DNA of 64,000 nucleotides, from the NCBI GenBank assembly GCA_963715655.1, contig OY970262.1:3534001-3598000 (forward strand). Reading direction: 5' to 3'. The DNA is from JANQPD01 sp963715655. Lineage in GTDB: Bacteria > Bacteroidota > Bacteroidia > Flavobacteriales > Schleiferiaceae. The translations under genes were made by a program, and so were the position numbers. Of this stretch, positions 35,097-44,010 are shown piece by piece (the first letter of the stretch is position 1; each line of letters opens with the position of its first letter). Under the pieces are notes generated by a model, which saw nothing but the letters and a program-made list of their open reading frames with translations, was not told the DNA's origin and did no database searches.

Positions 35097-37382
35097 CTAA
35101 AAGGTTCTTACCTCTTCACTCGTTCTAGCTTCCATTGTGGTAGTAGCTTCATTGTCTTTTACCAAAGTAAGTTCATTAATAATGTTGGTAGCGCCCGCGT
35201 ACTTATCTACTATAAATAACACGTAGCGAATATCAACTGAAATGGTACGCTGCAATTCTTCCTCAAAGAAAATATCACCACTCATAGCTTCCCAGTTACC
35301 GTCAAAAGCACAACCAATTAATTGACCTTTACCATTAATTACAGGACTTCCGGAGTTACCACCGGTAATATCTGTATTATGAATAAAACAAACCGGCAAG
35401 TTTCCTTTGGCATTTGCATACTGTCCAAAGTTTTCCGCTTCAATTAACGTGGTAAGCTTATCTGGCACCACAAATTCAAAGTCATCGGGGTTAGATTTTT
35501 CTAAAATTCCTTGCGCGGTAGTTTGGTGATTATATTTCACGGCATCTCTCGCTTTATAGCTACCAACGGTTCCATAAGTCATACGCATGGTGCTATTGGC
35601 ATCTGCACTAAAATTCTTATTGGGTTGCATTTCTCTTAAGCCGGCAGTAAATAAGCGGTAGCCTTTTTCTTGATTATCCTCCGCTTCCTCTAAGGCTTTT
35701 AAAGCAGCTTCATCAGTTGTGCCGCCTGCTTGATAAGCCGCATAAAAATCATTACCCATTATTACGGCATAATCTTTACGAATTTTTTTGCTTTTCATTT
35801 TTTCAATTGCCTCCATCGCATCTTCCTCATCAGCAAATACAGATTCATCAAAAACCTCAGCTGCATAATTGTAAAAATTACCTTTAAAGTCGTCCGCTAC
35901 ATCTTCAAAAAATGCAGGATGCTGATTTTTAGGCACATTTTTGTAATAAAGTTGCAGAGTATTTGCTAGTAAATCTCTATCTAAATCTGCATTATATTCA
36001 GCAAAATGCTCCTTTACTCTAGCTTGTAAGCCTGCTTTTATAGCGGCCAAACGCCCTTCATATACTTTTTCAACAGAATCACGCTTAGGCTTTGCAGCTT
36101 CTTTCATAGCTTTTTTCATGGCTACTTCCGTGGCTTCATACTGCTTTATACCACCATTTATACGGTAAGCAAACAGTGGCATTGCCGCGCCAAGCAGTCC
36201 CGCTTCCAGCACATAAACTTTTGATTTTATATATGGATCCGTAGTCTTGTAGCTCTCTCTCATCAACTTTATTGCATCACCATACTTGGCGGTACGCGCT
36301 GCATCTCCATTTACCCAATTTTGAAAATCTTCTTCAATTACCAATTTTTTAGCATACACATTATTGTTGCGCAGCTGGGCGGTTTGCCCGATGTAATATT
36401 TCCAATAATTAGCCACCTGCGCATACTTACTAGCATAAGCAATACGGGTTGCAGGATCTTCATCCATGTATGTTTTCATAACCTTAAGTTTAAGATCACG
36501 AATTTTTACCACCGTAGGATTGTATAAATCAATAGCTTGTTTTACTCCGTGACTACTCAAAAAACGATCGGTGCTTCCCGGATAACCCCACACCATAGTA
36601 AAGTCACCTTCTTTTACTCCGTTTAAAGAGATAGGTAAATGATATTTCGGTTGCATCGGAATGTTGTCTTCGGAATATGCTGCAGGACTGCCATCAGGTG
36701 CCGTATATACTCTAAACATAGAAAAATCTCCGGTATGGCGCGGCCACATCCAGTTATCAGTATCACCACCAAATTTACCTACACTTTCTGGTGGCGCACC
36801 TACCAAGCGTATGTCGCGATAGGTGTTATATACAAACAAGTAAAATTCGTTACCGTGATAAAATGCGCGCACGTTGGCGTCATATTTCGTTCCTTCGGTA
36901 GCTTCATCAGCTAATTTTTTACCAATTACACGCAATTGTTGTCCGCGCTCGGCTTCCGTCATAGTATCGCTCATGGTAGCGTTTACTTTATCGGTAACAT
37001 CTTCCATGCGCACTAAGAAGCGTACAAATAAATCAGGATTCGATTTTTCTTCAGCGTAGCTTTTAGCAAAAAAACCGTCTTGTAAAATATTATTTTCTAC
37101 GGTAGAATGGCTTTGAATAGCACCATATCCGCAGTGGTGATTGGTTAAAACCAAACCGTTTTTAGAAATAATTTCTCCGGTACAAAAACCACCGAAGGAA
37201 ACAATAGCATCTTTTAAACTAGAATTGTTTACCGAGTATAATTCTTCCGGTGTTAATTGTAAACCGTATTTCTGCATATCTGCATAATTACGATTTAGCA
37301 AAAGTGGTAGCCACATACCTTCATTAGCTAAGGCTGGAAGTGCCATACAGAAAGCGATGGCGCATAATAATATCTTCTTCAT
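35097..37382 (-). CDS. S46 family dipeptidyl-peptidase (DPP7-type)
   Basis: 761 residues with a signal peptide ending at ALAN (residue 20) and the mature start EGMWLPLLL typical of S46 enzymes. The catalytic serine protease triad is intact: His in LTNHHCGY (80-86), Asp in GKFGGDTDNWMWPRHTGDF and Ser677 in TGGNSGSP. S46 peptidases remove dipeptides from the N-terminus of oligopeptides in the periplasm. The specificity position is Gly695 (CAFDGNWEAMSGD), as in DPP7, which prefers hydrophobic penultimate residues; DPP11 has Arg there. The protein is somewhat longer than 720 because of an extended C-terminus. Monocistronic with its own terminator. Confidence 0.93.
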   Translation of the reverse strand: MKKILLCAIAFCMALPALANEGMWLPLLLNRNYADMQKYGLQLTPEELYSVNNSSLKDAIVSFGGFCTGEIISKNGLVLTNHHCGYGAIQSHSTVENNILQDGFFAKSYAEEKSNPDLFVRFLVRMEDVTDKVNATMSDTMTEAERGQQLRVIGKKLADEATEGTKYDANVRAFYHGNEFYLFVYNTYRDIRLVGAPPESVGKFGGDTDNWMWPRHTGDFSMFRVYTAPDGSPAAYSEDNIPMQPKYHLPISLNGVKEGDFTMVWGYPGSTDRFLSSHGVKQAIDLYNPTVVKIRDLKLKVMKTYMDEDPATRIAYASKYAQVANYWKYYIGQTAQLRNNNVYAKKLVIEEDFQNWVNGDAARTAKYGDAIKLMRESYKTTDPYIKSKVYVLEAGLLGAAMPLFAYRINGGIKQYEATEVAMKKAMKEAAKPKRDSVEKVYEGRLAAIKAGLQARVKEHFAEYNADLDRDLLANTLQLYYKNVPKNQHPAFFEDVADDFKGNFYNYAAEVFDESVFADEEDAMEAIEKMKSKKIRKDYAVIMGNDFYAAYQAGGTTDEAALKALEEAEDNQEKGYRLFTAGLREMQPNKNFSADANSTMRMTYGTVGSYKARDAVKYNHQTTAQGILEKSNPDDFEFVVPDKLTTLIEAENFGQYANAKGNLPVCFIHNTDITGGNSGSPVINGKGQLIGCAFDGNWEAMSGDIFFEEELQRTISVDIRYVLFIVDKYAGATNIINELTLVKDNEATTTMEARTSEEVRTF

Positions 37383-37564
37383 GTAAATACAAATTTGTGA
37401 TTGCTGCGAATTTATGGAAATACAAGCAGTTTAAATAGTTTCTGATACAGATTGCCAAAAAAATGACACGCTACTTACTGTATATTGAATTTTTGTGATT
37501 GATACGTATTTTATTTAAACCATATTATAAAGTGCTAAATGAATTTTTTAAGGGAATAAAAGCG

Positions 37565-38755
37565 TTAGTATAAAAACCCAAAAAGCCACAGTGGAATAGC
37601 ATTTCCGTTGCCGTATTCAATATCATCTAACGCTCTAAAACTGTTTTTGACACCTAGTAATTGCTTGTTGGGTATGTTTTTTCCGCCTACTTCAAAAGTG
37701 CTAGTGCCATCTACTAAAAAATCACCTTTTTCGGCAAAATTTACTTTATGCTCAAAGCTTACTTGGTTGGCAAAAAATGTTTCGCGTAAAGCGCCAATGT
37801 CTGTTTTGGGTGCCAATAAAAAACTCAAATTGGTATTGTTCAACAATATTTTATTTGGCTTTTGCAATTTGGAAATACCTTCCCCTTGCTTAAAAATATT
37901 CTGTATTAAATCTGCCTCCTCTAGGTAATGTACGTATTGTAAAAGCGTAGTGCGGTTAATTCCAATGCGCTCGGCCAGCTTTGTCATGTTGGGGATAAAA
38001 GGCACCGACTGTGCCAACACCACCAACAGCTGTTTTAACTTTACCACGTAAGCCACATCTAGCTTACGCAAAAGTGGCAACTCAATATCTAAGATAAGAT
38101 TAGTAACCTGCTCTAATTTAATATTGTACAGCTCTTTTGATTCTTTAAAAAACGGGTAGTAGCCACTTTTTAAGTAAGTAGCAAAGTGCGCCAAAGGCTT
38201 TACTTTTTCTACAATTTCTTGTGAAATTTCTGCGTGGTTCTCCAGTAAATCGGCCCACTCAATTTTAGGAAGTTTTATGTTTTGATCTAGCGCCAAAAAT
38301 TCTCTAAAAGACAAACCCTGTATAGGAAAAACTAGGGCTCGCCTGCTTAAATCAGCTTGCGCATTTAAAATTTCTAATAACGAGGAACCGGTAAAAACCA
38401 CCTTAAGCTCTGGAAAATCATCGTACATGTTTTTAAGCTCCTGTGCCCAACGTTCGTACTTATGCACTTCATCTAGCAGCAGTAATTTACCGCCTTGTTT
38501 TACAAAAGCATCAGCCAGTTCGTACGGACGGTTTTCTCTAAACCAAAAATTATCTAAAGTGGCGTAAAGTGTTTCTTTTTGCCAATTGGGTTGCTGCTTG
38601 GCAAATTGTAAAAGCAACGTTGTTTTACCTGTACCACGTGCACCTTTTAAGCCAAGTAAACGGTGATCTAGCTCCAAAATGCTTAAGCGAGAACGCGTAA
38701 ATGTAAAAGGCTGTTTGCCAATATGCTGTATAGAAGACTGTACAAGTTCTTGCAT
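37565..38755 (-). CDS. AAA ATPase of the DUF4143/ATP-binding family
   Basis: 396 residues. It has Walker A GARGTGKTT (about 37-45), Walker B LLLLDEVHKY (about 89-98), a sensor Ser in VFTGSSLLEI, a winged-helix-like middle (LAERIGINRTTLLQYVHYLE) and a C-terminal nuclease-like DUF4143 segment (RETFFANQ, FLVDG, FEVGGK). Family members are common in Bacteroidota, often as single genes, and their function is unknown; a toxin-antitoxin or mobile-element link is sometimes suggested. The C-terminal Asp/Glu/Lys residues of the PD-(D/E)XK fold appear present (DGTSTFEVGGK). Divergent from the two-component genes. Confidence 0.88.
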   Translation of the reverse strand: MQELVQSSIQHIGKQPFTFTRSRLSILELDHRLLGLKGARGTGKTTLLLQFAKQQPNWQKETLYATLDNFWFRENRPYELADAFVKQGGKLLLLDEVHKYERWAQELKNMYDDFPELKVVFTGSSLLEILNAQADLSRRALVFPIQGLSFREFLALDQNIKLPKIEWADLLENHAEISQEIVEKVKPLAHFATYLKSGYYPFFKESKELYNIKLEQVTNLILDIELPLLRKLDVAYVVKLKQLLVVLAQSVPFIPNMTKLAERIGINRTTLLQYVHYLEEADLIQNIFKQGEGISKLQKPNKILLNNTNLSFLLAPKTDIGALRETFFANQVSFEHKVNFAEKGDFLVDGTSTFEVGGKNIPNKQLLGVKNSFRALDDIEYGNGNAIPLWLFGFLY

Positions 38756-38772
38756 AATTGTTTGTTTCAGTA

Positions 38773-38780
38773 AACAAAAA
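38773..38780 (-). promoter_or_regulatory. Candidate -7 box for the AAA ATPase gene
   Basis: TATTTTTG on the minus strand matches TAnnTTTG and ends 17 bases before the ATG at 38755. A TTTG-like element lies about 24 bases further upstream. Confidence 0.4.
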
Positions 38781-38842
38781 TACTAATAATTGTTTAGTGT
38801 GCTATACAAAATTTAGTTTTCCGCTTGTTGAGCTGTACAATT

Positions 38843-39070
38843 TTAAAGGTGTTTTTTCAAAGGTTCAAGTAAATACTCAAGCCCTTCGGTTTTTATTACA
38901 AACATGGTTTCTAGTAAAACACCAATTTTTCCTTTAGGGAAACCTTTACCCGCAAACCACTCTAAATAATACGCGGGTAAATTACAGATAAGCGTGCCTT
39001 TGTATTTGCCAAAAGGTATTTCGGTTTTTACTAAGTCGAGGAGAATTGCTTTATTTGGCTGAATTTCTAT
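38843..39070 (-). CDS. DUF3820 family small protein without a canonical start codon
   Basis: The gap between the AAA ATPase and the sensor kinase holds an intact DUF3820 domain on the minus strand, ending at TAA 38843-38845. The signature is EIPFGKYKGTLICNLPAYYL then EWFAGKGFPKGKIGVLLETM and ends GLEYLLEPLKKHL. The open frame runs back to a stop at 39095-39097 but contains no ATG, GTG or TTG before the domain. An ATA (39070) or ATT (39064) stands where the start should be, giving about 75 residues. Either a rare start is used, or the start has been mutated and the gene is dying. DUF3820 proteins are small and of unknown role. Confidence 0.75.
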   Translation of the reverse strand: MEIQPNKAILLDLVKTEIPFGKYKGTLICNLPAYYLEWFAGKGFPKGKIGVLLETMFVIKTEGLEYLLEPLKKHL

Positions 39071-39109
39071 GGCAACTAGATTTTTGAACTGGAATTATCG
39101 AATGATTGA

Positions 39110-40321
39110 ATGAAAATGCAACCAAATATATCTAAAACAAGGAGATATAAAAACATAAGTCAACAAGGACAGGTTATGCTTTTGAAGCTTATTACCATAT
39201 TCACCATTTTGGCTGCGGGAAGTTTTACAATAGCAGAATACCTTCAAGCCACTATTGGAGTTTTTCATATTGTAACGCTTTTTGGCACTATACTCTTTTC
39301 ATCTTTAGTTTTTATCTTACTCAAGCGTGAATACCTAAATGCATCTATTCACATATTTATGACGGGTGTATTTGTAGCGGTAACGCTTACTTCTATACTT
39401 GGTAACCCAGGTGCGTATGTAGAAACTCAATTTATGGTATTGCCTGTTTTGGGCGTGTTCTTTTACAATAAATACGGGGTGCAAATCATCGTATTTAGCG
39501 CTTCTGCTTTTTTATTCTATTTGCCCGCGTATGGCTTACACTTGTATCCACTAAACTATTTTCCTGACTATCAAAGCTTTTTTGTAATGCTAGCCTTATT
39601 CCTTTTTGCAGCATTTGCCAAAAATATTATAACAAAAAACGAGCGCCTACTTAAAAAAGCTTTTGAAGATATTGAAGCCCAAAAACAGAATGAACTAGAA
39701 TTAACACGCTTAAAAGTGGTGCGCGCACAAATGAATCCGCATTTTATTTTCAATGCTTTAAACTCTATTCAAGATGTAGTGCTGCAAGAAAAACCTCTAG
39801 TGGCCTATGATACCTTGGTGAAATTTAGTGAGTTGATGCGTAGTAGTTTATTTTTATCCGCAACTAACAAAACTACTTTAGAAGAGGAGCTTAAGTTTTT
39901 AACCAATTATGTGGCAATAGAAAATTTAAGGCTTGACAACACCTTACACTTCTCCATTAAAAATAATGTTTCTAAAAGTATTGTAATACCCTCTCAAATA
40001 ATTCAACCTTTTATAGAAAACAGCATTGTACATGGTTTAGCGAATTCCGAAGGCGTAAAAAAACTGACTTTAGCAATAACTGAACTATCATCTGAACTGA
40101 AAATAGTTATTGAAGACAACGGCATTGGCTTGCAAGCCGCTAAAAAGCAAAAAACAACCCAAACCGAAAAGCACCTCAACTTCTCTTTATCTGCTGTAAA
40201 ACACCGTTTGCAAATACTTAGTAATCAACATGGGCAAGTTTTTACATTCAACTATACCGATTTAAAGGACAAGGAAAACGACATGAACACAAGGTTAACT
40301 TTGCACGTTCCATTCGAGTAA
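39110..40321 (+). CDS. LytS-type sensor histidine kinase
   Basis: 403 residues. Five to six membrane helices (about 22-175) are followed by a short coiled coil, the His_kinase domain with phospho-acceptor His211 in QMNPHFIFNALNSIQ, and an HATPase_c domain with PFIENSIVHGL and EDNGIGL. The YES/LytS-like family works with LytTR regulators, and such a gene follows after nine bases. No extracellular sensor domain is present; the membrane part itself may sense. The start at 39110 is an ATG; a second ATG follows two codons later. Confidence 0.92.
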   Translation: MKMQPNISKTRRYKNISQQGQVMLLKLITIFTILAAGSFTIAEYLQATIGVFHIVTLFGTILFSSLVFILLKREYLNASIHIFMTGVFVAVTLTSILGNPGAYVETQFMVLPVLGVFFYNKYGVQIIVFSASAFLFYLPAYGLHLYPLNYFPDYQSFFVMLALFLFAAFAKNIITKNERLLKKAFEDIEAQKQNELELTRLKVVRAQMNPHFIFNALNSIQDVVLQEKPLVAYDTLVKFSELMRSSLFLSATNKTTLEEELKFLTNYVAIENLRLDNTLHFSIKNNVSKSIVIPSQIIQPFIENSIVHGLANSEGVKKLTLAITELSSELKIVIEDNGIGLQAAKKQKTTQTEKHLNFSLSAVKHRLQILSNQHGQVFTFNYTDLKDKENDMNTRLTLHVPFE

Positions 40322-40330
40322 TTGAATAAA

Positions 40331-41053
40331 ATGCCAATAAAAGCAATTATTATAGATGATGAAGCATCTGCGCAGCGCGTATTAAAAAACCTTTTGGCGT
40401 ATTGCGAAGTGCCTGTGGAAGTTGTAGAGGTTTTTTCCAGGGTGCCAATACAACCAGAACACATCTCCTCTTTAAATGCTGATGTAGTTTTTTTAGACAT
40501 TAATATGCCTATTCTTTCGGGTTTTGATTTATTTAAAATTGTAAAAAAACCTACGTTTAAAACCATTTTTACCACTGCATTTGCCGAACATGCGTTAAAA
40601 GCTTTTAAAGTGCAAGCCTTTGATTATTTGTTGAAACCTATTAACAGAAATAGTTTAAATGAAACCTTGCTAAGACTACAGGCTCAACTTGAAAAGGAAA
40701 ACGTTAACCTCCAACTTAGCGAAAATAAAATTTACTTAACCCTCAATCAATCAGGCATTACCAAAAAAATAGATAGCGCTAATATTATATGCATAAAAGG
40801 AGAAGGTAGCTACAGCAACATTTTTTTGAGTAATGGGCAAATCATTTTAACCAGTAAACTTATAAAGTTTTATGAAGAGGAGTTAAGCGCAAACTCCAGC
40901 TTTATGCGTACTCAAAAATCTTACTTAGTGAATCTAAATTTTGTACTAGGCTTACAAAAAAGCAAAAAGCTTGCTTTGCTAAATATGAATGTTACCGCCA
41001 AAATATCTAGCCTAAAAATGACTGAATTTCTTGACAAAACAGGTCTTTCATAA
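40331..41053 (+). CDS. LytTR family response regulator
   Basis: 240 residues from ATG 40331 (a TTG at 40322 is a weaker option). The receiver domain has the acidic pair DD (9-10), phospho-acceptor Asp56 in VVFLDINMP, Thr and Lys in TTAFAEHALKAF and LLKPI. The LytTR DNA-binding domain covers about 137-240 (IICIKGEGSYSNIFL, then MRTQKSYLVNL). It should be phosphorylated by the kinase encoded just upstream. Target genes are unknown; the T9SS gene at 41379 is downstream but separated by 325 bases. Confidence 0.93.
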   Translation: MPIKAIIIDDEASAQRVLKNLLAYCEVPVEVVEVFSRVPIQPEHISSLNADVVFLDINMPILSGFDLFKIVKKPTFKTIFTTAFAEHALKAFKVQAFDYLLKPINRNSLNETLLRLQAQLEKENVNLQLSENKIYLTLNQSGITKKIDSANIICIKGEGSYSNIFLSNGQIILTSKLIKFYEEELSANSSFMRTQKSYLVNLNFVLGLQKSKKLALLNMNVTAKISSLKMTEFLDKTGLS

Positions 41054-41378
41054 AGAAAAAGGCTTGTTTGGTAAAGTTATGTATAAAGGCAATTAGCTAT
41101 TGTAATACTCTTGTTGGGTAAACACAATTCTAAATATACTTTATGATAAAATTTTTACTCACTCTACTATCATTTTTAAAATTACATTCTGTATCCAAGG
41201 TTCAAACAACCTGTTTTGGAACAGGTAAATATGCTTAATAAGAAAAGTAAAACATTTTAATGCTAGCAAACTGCCTTGCGTAGCGTCCAATATGTATAGC
41301 CAAGACATTCGTAGCAGCCTTAAAGGCTATTTGTAACGCAGCTTGCTAAAAAACCCAACACACAACACTCTTCACAAT
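41054..41378. other. Gap with an orphan signal-peptide mini-ORF
   Basis: A 31-codon frame on the plus strand, ATG 41143 to TAA 41238, starts with a good export signal (MIKFLLTLLSFLKLHSVSK) and stops 12 codons later. It may be a decayed secreted-protein gene or a short peptide. An inverted repeat ACCTGTTTT/AAAACAGGT sits inside it (41210-41227). No terminator or promoter consensus stands out in the rest. Confidence 0.3.
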
Positions 41379-42815
41379 ATGAAAAACTCAATCTTACTAA
41401 TTGTGGCAGCTTTGCTACAAACCGTTCTTTTAAACGGTCAATCGCTTATAAAAGACATCAACATCGGTTCGGGAAGTTCTTTCCCCACAAATTTTGTAGA
41501 ATTTAACAATGACCTGTATTTTAATGCCCGAGACAGCAGTGGTGCTACATCTATCTATAAATATGATGGTAACCTCGTATCATTAGTGGTTCCTGCTGAT
41601 ACTGCGGCAGGCCTTTTTCCTGTTCCAAAAATAGAGTTTCAGGGTAAGCTTATTTTTATTTATGCCGTTACTAGTGGTAGTTCTGAAGGACTTTGGGAAT
41701 ATGATGGTACTAATGCACCAACTCTAATTGCCAATTTAAACCCAACGGGTATTGACGGGTCTCGCTTTAACAACATGATAATATTTAACAATGTGCTCTA
41801 CTTTATGGGTAGAGATGGTACTAGTGGAGAAGAATTGTTTAAATATGATGGTATAAACTCGCCAAGTCTAGTGGTTGATTTAAATAGCAGTGCCACAGGA
41901 AACTCAAGCCCTAGATCGCTTACCATATTTAAAAATCAGTTATACTTTTCAGCCTTTGATGGCACTAAACCTTCTTTATATGTTACCGATGGCATTGGTA
42001 CGCCAAATATTGCGGTTGATAATGTATTCGCTGTTAGTTATGATAAGTCTTACCCTATAATAAACGGTAAAATGTATATTTTAGGCTCTGGCGCTACTTT
42101 TAACTCAGGTAATGGAGCTATTTATGAGTATGATGGAATTAACAATCCAACTTTAGTTGTAAACGTAAGCAATTTTGGCTCTAATTTTAGAGTGGAATCT
42201 ATTGAAAAATCTTTTTTTAACACGCTGTATTTTTACGTTATACCGGGCTTTGGGCAACTTCAACAATGGCAACATAACCTAACAACTTCTATTACTAAAA
42301 CAATAGACTCTACTGTTTTAAGTATTGGTGTTACCGGTGTTGAATATAATGGTGAGGTTTATTTTCCTAAAGATGATCCTACGAAAGGCTGGGAATTAGC
42401 CAAATATGATGGTTCTACGGTCAGCATACTCACTGATTTAAATCCTAATGGAGATGCCGTGCGAAACTTTAATGCAATTGTATTTAACAATTCTTTGTTT
42501 TTTTCAGGTGACAATGGTGTTACAGGTGTTGAACTTTTTAAATATCCGGGTAACAACGTAGCCTTAAGTGAACGGCATAAAATAAGATTCAGTATTTATC
42601 CAAATCCTACTAAAAACGTTTTAAATATTGTGCTTTTGCAAGGCACGCAAAAAGCAAATTACAGTCTACAAGATAATGGAGGACGTGAAGTATTGAAAGG
42701 AACTGTTGAAAATGCTAACGCTAAAATTAATGTAGCAAACATTAAAGCGGGTACGTACACATTAAGCGTTGAGTTGACTGGTCAAGTATACACGCAAAAA
42801 GTGCTTCTTCAATAA
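41379..42815 (+). CDS. ELWxxDGT-like repeat beta-propeller protein with T9SS sorting domain
   Basis: 478 residues from ATG 41379, opening a signal peptide that ends near NGQ (residue 22). Repeats of the type LYF.GRDG.SGEELFKYDG and LYFSAFDGTKPSLYVTDG resemble ELWxxDGT propeller repeats of Bacteroidota surface proteins. The last repeat (LFFSGDNGVTGVELFKY) precedes the T9SS type A domain at FSIYPNPTKN. An upstream start at 41343 adds 12 residues in front of the signal and is rejected. The function is unknown; surface exposure is expected. Confidence 0.88.
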   Translation: MKNSILLIVAALLQTVLLNGQSLIKDINIGSGSSFPTNFVEFNNDLYFNARDSSGATSIYKYDGNLVSLVVPADTAAGLFPVPKIEFQGKLIFIYAVTSGSSEGLWEYDGTNAPTLIANLNPTGIDGSRFNNMIIFNNVLYFMGRDGTSGEELFKYDGINSPSLVVDLNSSATGNSSPRSLTIFKNQLYFSAFDGTKPSLYVTDGIGTPNIAVDNVFAVSYDKSYPIINGKMYILGSGATFNSGNGAIYEYDGINNPTLVVNVSNFGSNFRVESIEKSFFNTLYFYVIPGFGQLQQWQHNLTTSITKTIDSTVLSIGVTGVEYNGEVYFPKDDPTKGWELAKYDGSTVSILTDLNPNGDAVRNFNAIVFNNSLFFSGDNGVTGVELFKYPGNNVALSERHKIRFSIYPNPTKNVLNIVLLQGTQKANYSLQDNGGREVLKGTVENANAKINVANIKAGTYTLSVELTGQVYTQKVLLQ

Positions 42816-42853
42816 CCACTATATTTATAAAAAAACTTTAAAAATCCAAGAAC

Positions 42854-43204
42854 ATGAGAACAATCATTTTAGTTGCTGTATTGCTTTTTAGCATTGGAGG
42901 TATAATGGCTCAAGAAAAACCTCTTGAGTTTGGAACATGCTTTAGTAAAGGGAATACAAAATCCATTATCAATAAAATGGATAATTTTAAAAGCAGAGTA
43001 AGTGAAGAAACTGGTTGCGAAAAGGATGAAATTACGTTTGAGGTAAATGAGTTGTACACCGTTTTTTATACAAAAGAATGCAGGCACTTACCAAAACGAA
43101 TAACGTTCAACGCCTGTGGAGAAAAAAGGGTGTATAAACACAATGGGCTAAGTGGTGCCATTTTGTATTGGCTTTTAGGAAGCTGGACATTAGTAAAAGA
43201 TTAG
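42854..43204 (+). CDS. Small secreted cysteine-containing protein
   Basis: 116 residues with a signal peptide (cleavage after MAQ, residue 20). The mature part has four cysteines (FGTCFSK, ETGCEKD, TKECRHL, FNACGEK), which suggests one or two disulfides in the periplasm or outside. I do not recognise a domain. It follows the T9SS propeller gene by 38 bases on the same strand and shares its terminator, so the two may be co-transcribed. Confidence 0.65.
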   Translation: MRTIILVAVLLFSIGGIMAQEKPLEFGTCFSKGNTKSIINKMDNFKSRVSEETGCEKDEITFEVNELYTVFYTKECRHLPKRITFNACGEKRVYKHNGLSGAILYWLLGSWTLVKD

Positions 43205-43239
43205 CGCGGTAATTGATTTTCACTAGTATGAGTGAATCA

Positions 43240-43280
43240 AAAAAAGGGTAGGTAATCTTTGGATTATCTACCCTTTTTTT
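43240..43280. terminator. Bidirectional terminator
   Basis: Arms AAAAGGGTAGGTAATC (43242-43257) and GATTATCTACCCTTTT (43262-43277) pair with one wobble. A T run on one strand and an A run on the other let the hairpin serve both the cysteine-protein gene and the convergent carbonic anhydrase gene. Confidence 0.85.
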
Positions 43281-43318
43281 ATCAATTTTCAAGACAATGG
43301 AAGGTAAAAAACTTACTT

Positions 43319-43945
43319 TCACTCCAACCTATAAATCTCCCTAATACCCTCCAACGCTTTATCAAAATCAATATCCAAATCAATTAATTTTCCGGTAGCA
43401 ATATCAAATACCCAACCGTGTACCGTTAAGCCTCTTTTGCGCACAGCCAATTGTACTACCGCTGTTTTAAGCACATTTATACACTGCTCTTGCACGTTTA
43501 ACTCTACCAGGCGTTTGTATTTTTCTTCTTCGTTTTCTATTACAACAAGTTCCTCTTTGTGGGCTCTATACACATCACGTATGCTCCGTAACCATGGGTT
43601 TAAAACACCCAAATCATTACTATCCATAGCCGCTTTTACACCCCCACAATAATAATGTCCGCACACCACTACGTGCTTTACTTTTAAAAATTTAACGGCA
43701 TATTCAATCACACCCATGGCGCTTAAATCTAAATTAGAAACCATATTGGCAATGTTTCTGTGCACAAACACATCACCAGGAGCGGCACCCATCATATCTT
43801 CTGCCGTTACGCGGCTATCTGAACATCCTATATACAGTGTATCAGGACTTTGCCCCTTGCTTAAATTTTCAAAATAGTTTTTATCTACCTTGAGTTTGTC
43901 CTGCACCCAATCCTCATTATTCTCAAATATTTTCTTAATATCCAT
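43319..43945 (-). CDS. can: Beta-class carbonic anhydrase
   Basis: 208 residues. It interconverts CO2 and bicarbonate. The zinc ligands are present as Cys41 in GCSDSR (with the Asp43-Arg45 dyad) and His97/Cys100 in CGHYYCGG. Length and the ending VHGWVFDIATGKLIDLD fit the bacterial class. No signal peptide is seen, so it is cytoplasmic. It stands next to a LysR regulator and an SbtA-like bicarbonate carrier, which suggests a joint task: keeping inorganic carbon inside the cell and balancing CO2/HCO3- for carboxylases. Confidence 0.95.
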   Translation of the reverse strand: MDIKKIFENNEDWVQDKLKVDKNYFENLSKGQSPDTLYIGCSDSRVTAEDMMGAAPGDVFVHRNIANMVSNLDLSAMGVIEYAVKFLKVKHVVVCGHYYCGGVKAAMDSNDLGVLNPWLRSIRDVYRAHKEELVVIENEEEKYKRLVELNVQEQCINVLKTAVVQLAVRKRGLTVHGWVFDIATGKLIDLDIDFDKALEGIREIYRLE

Positions 43946-44010
43946 AGCTACTATTCTCTTTAATTTTAATTTCCCTTTTGATGCGCCAATTTATGCAAAT
44001 GCCTTGGTTT

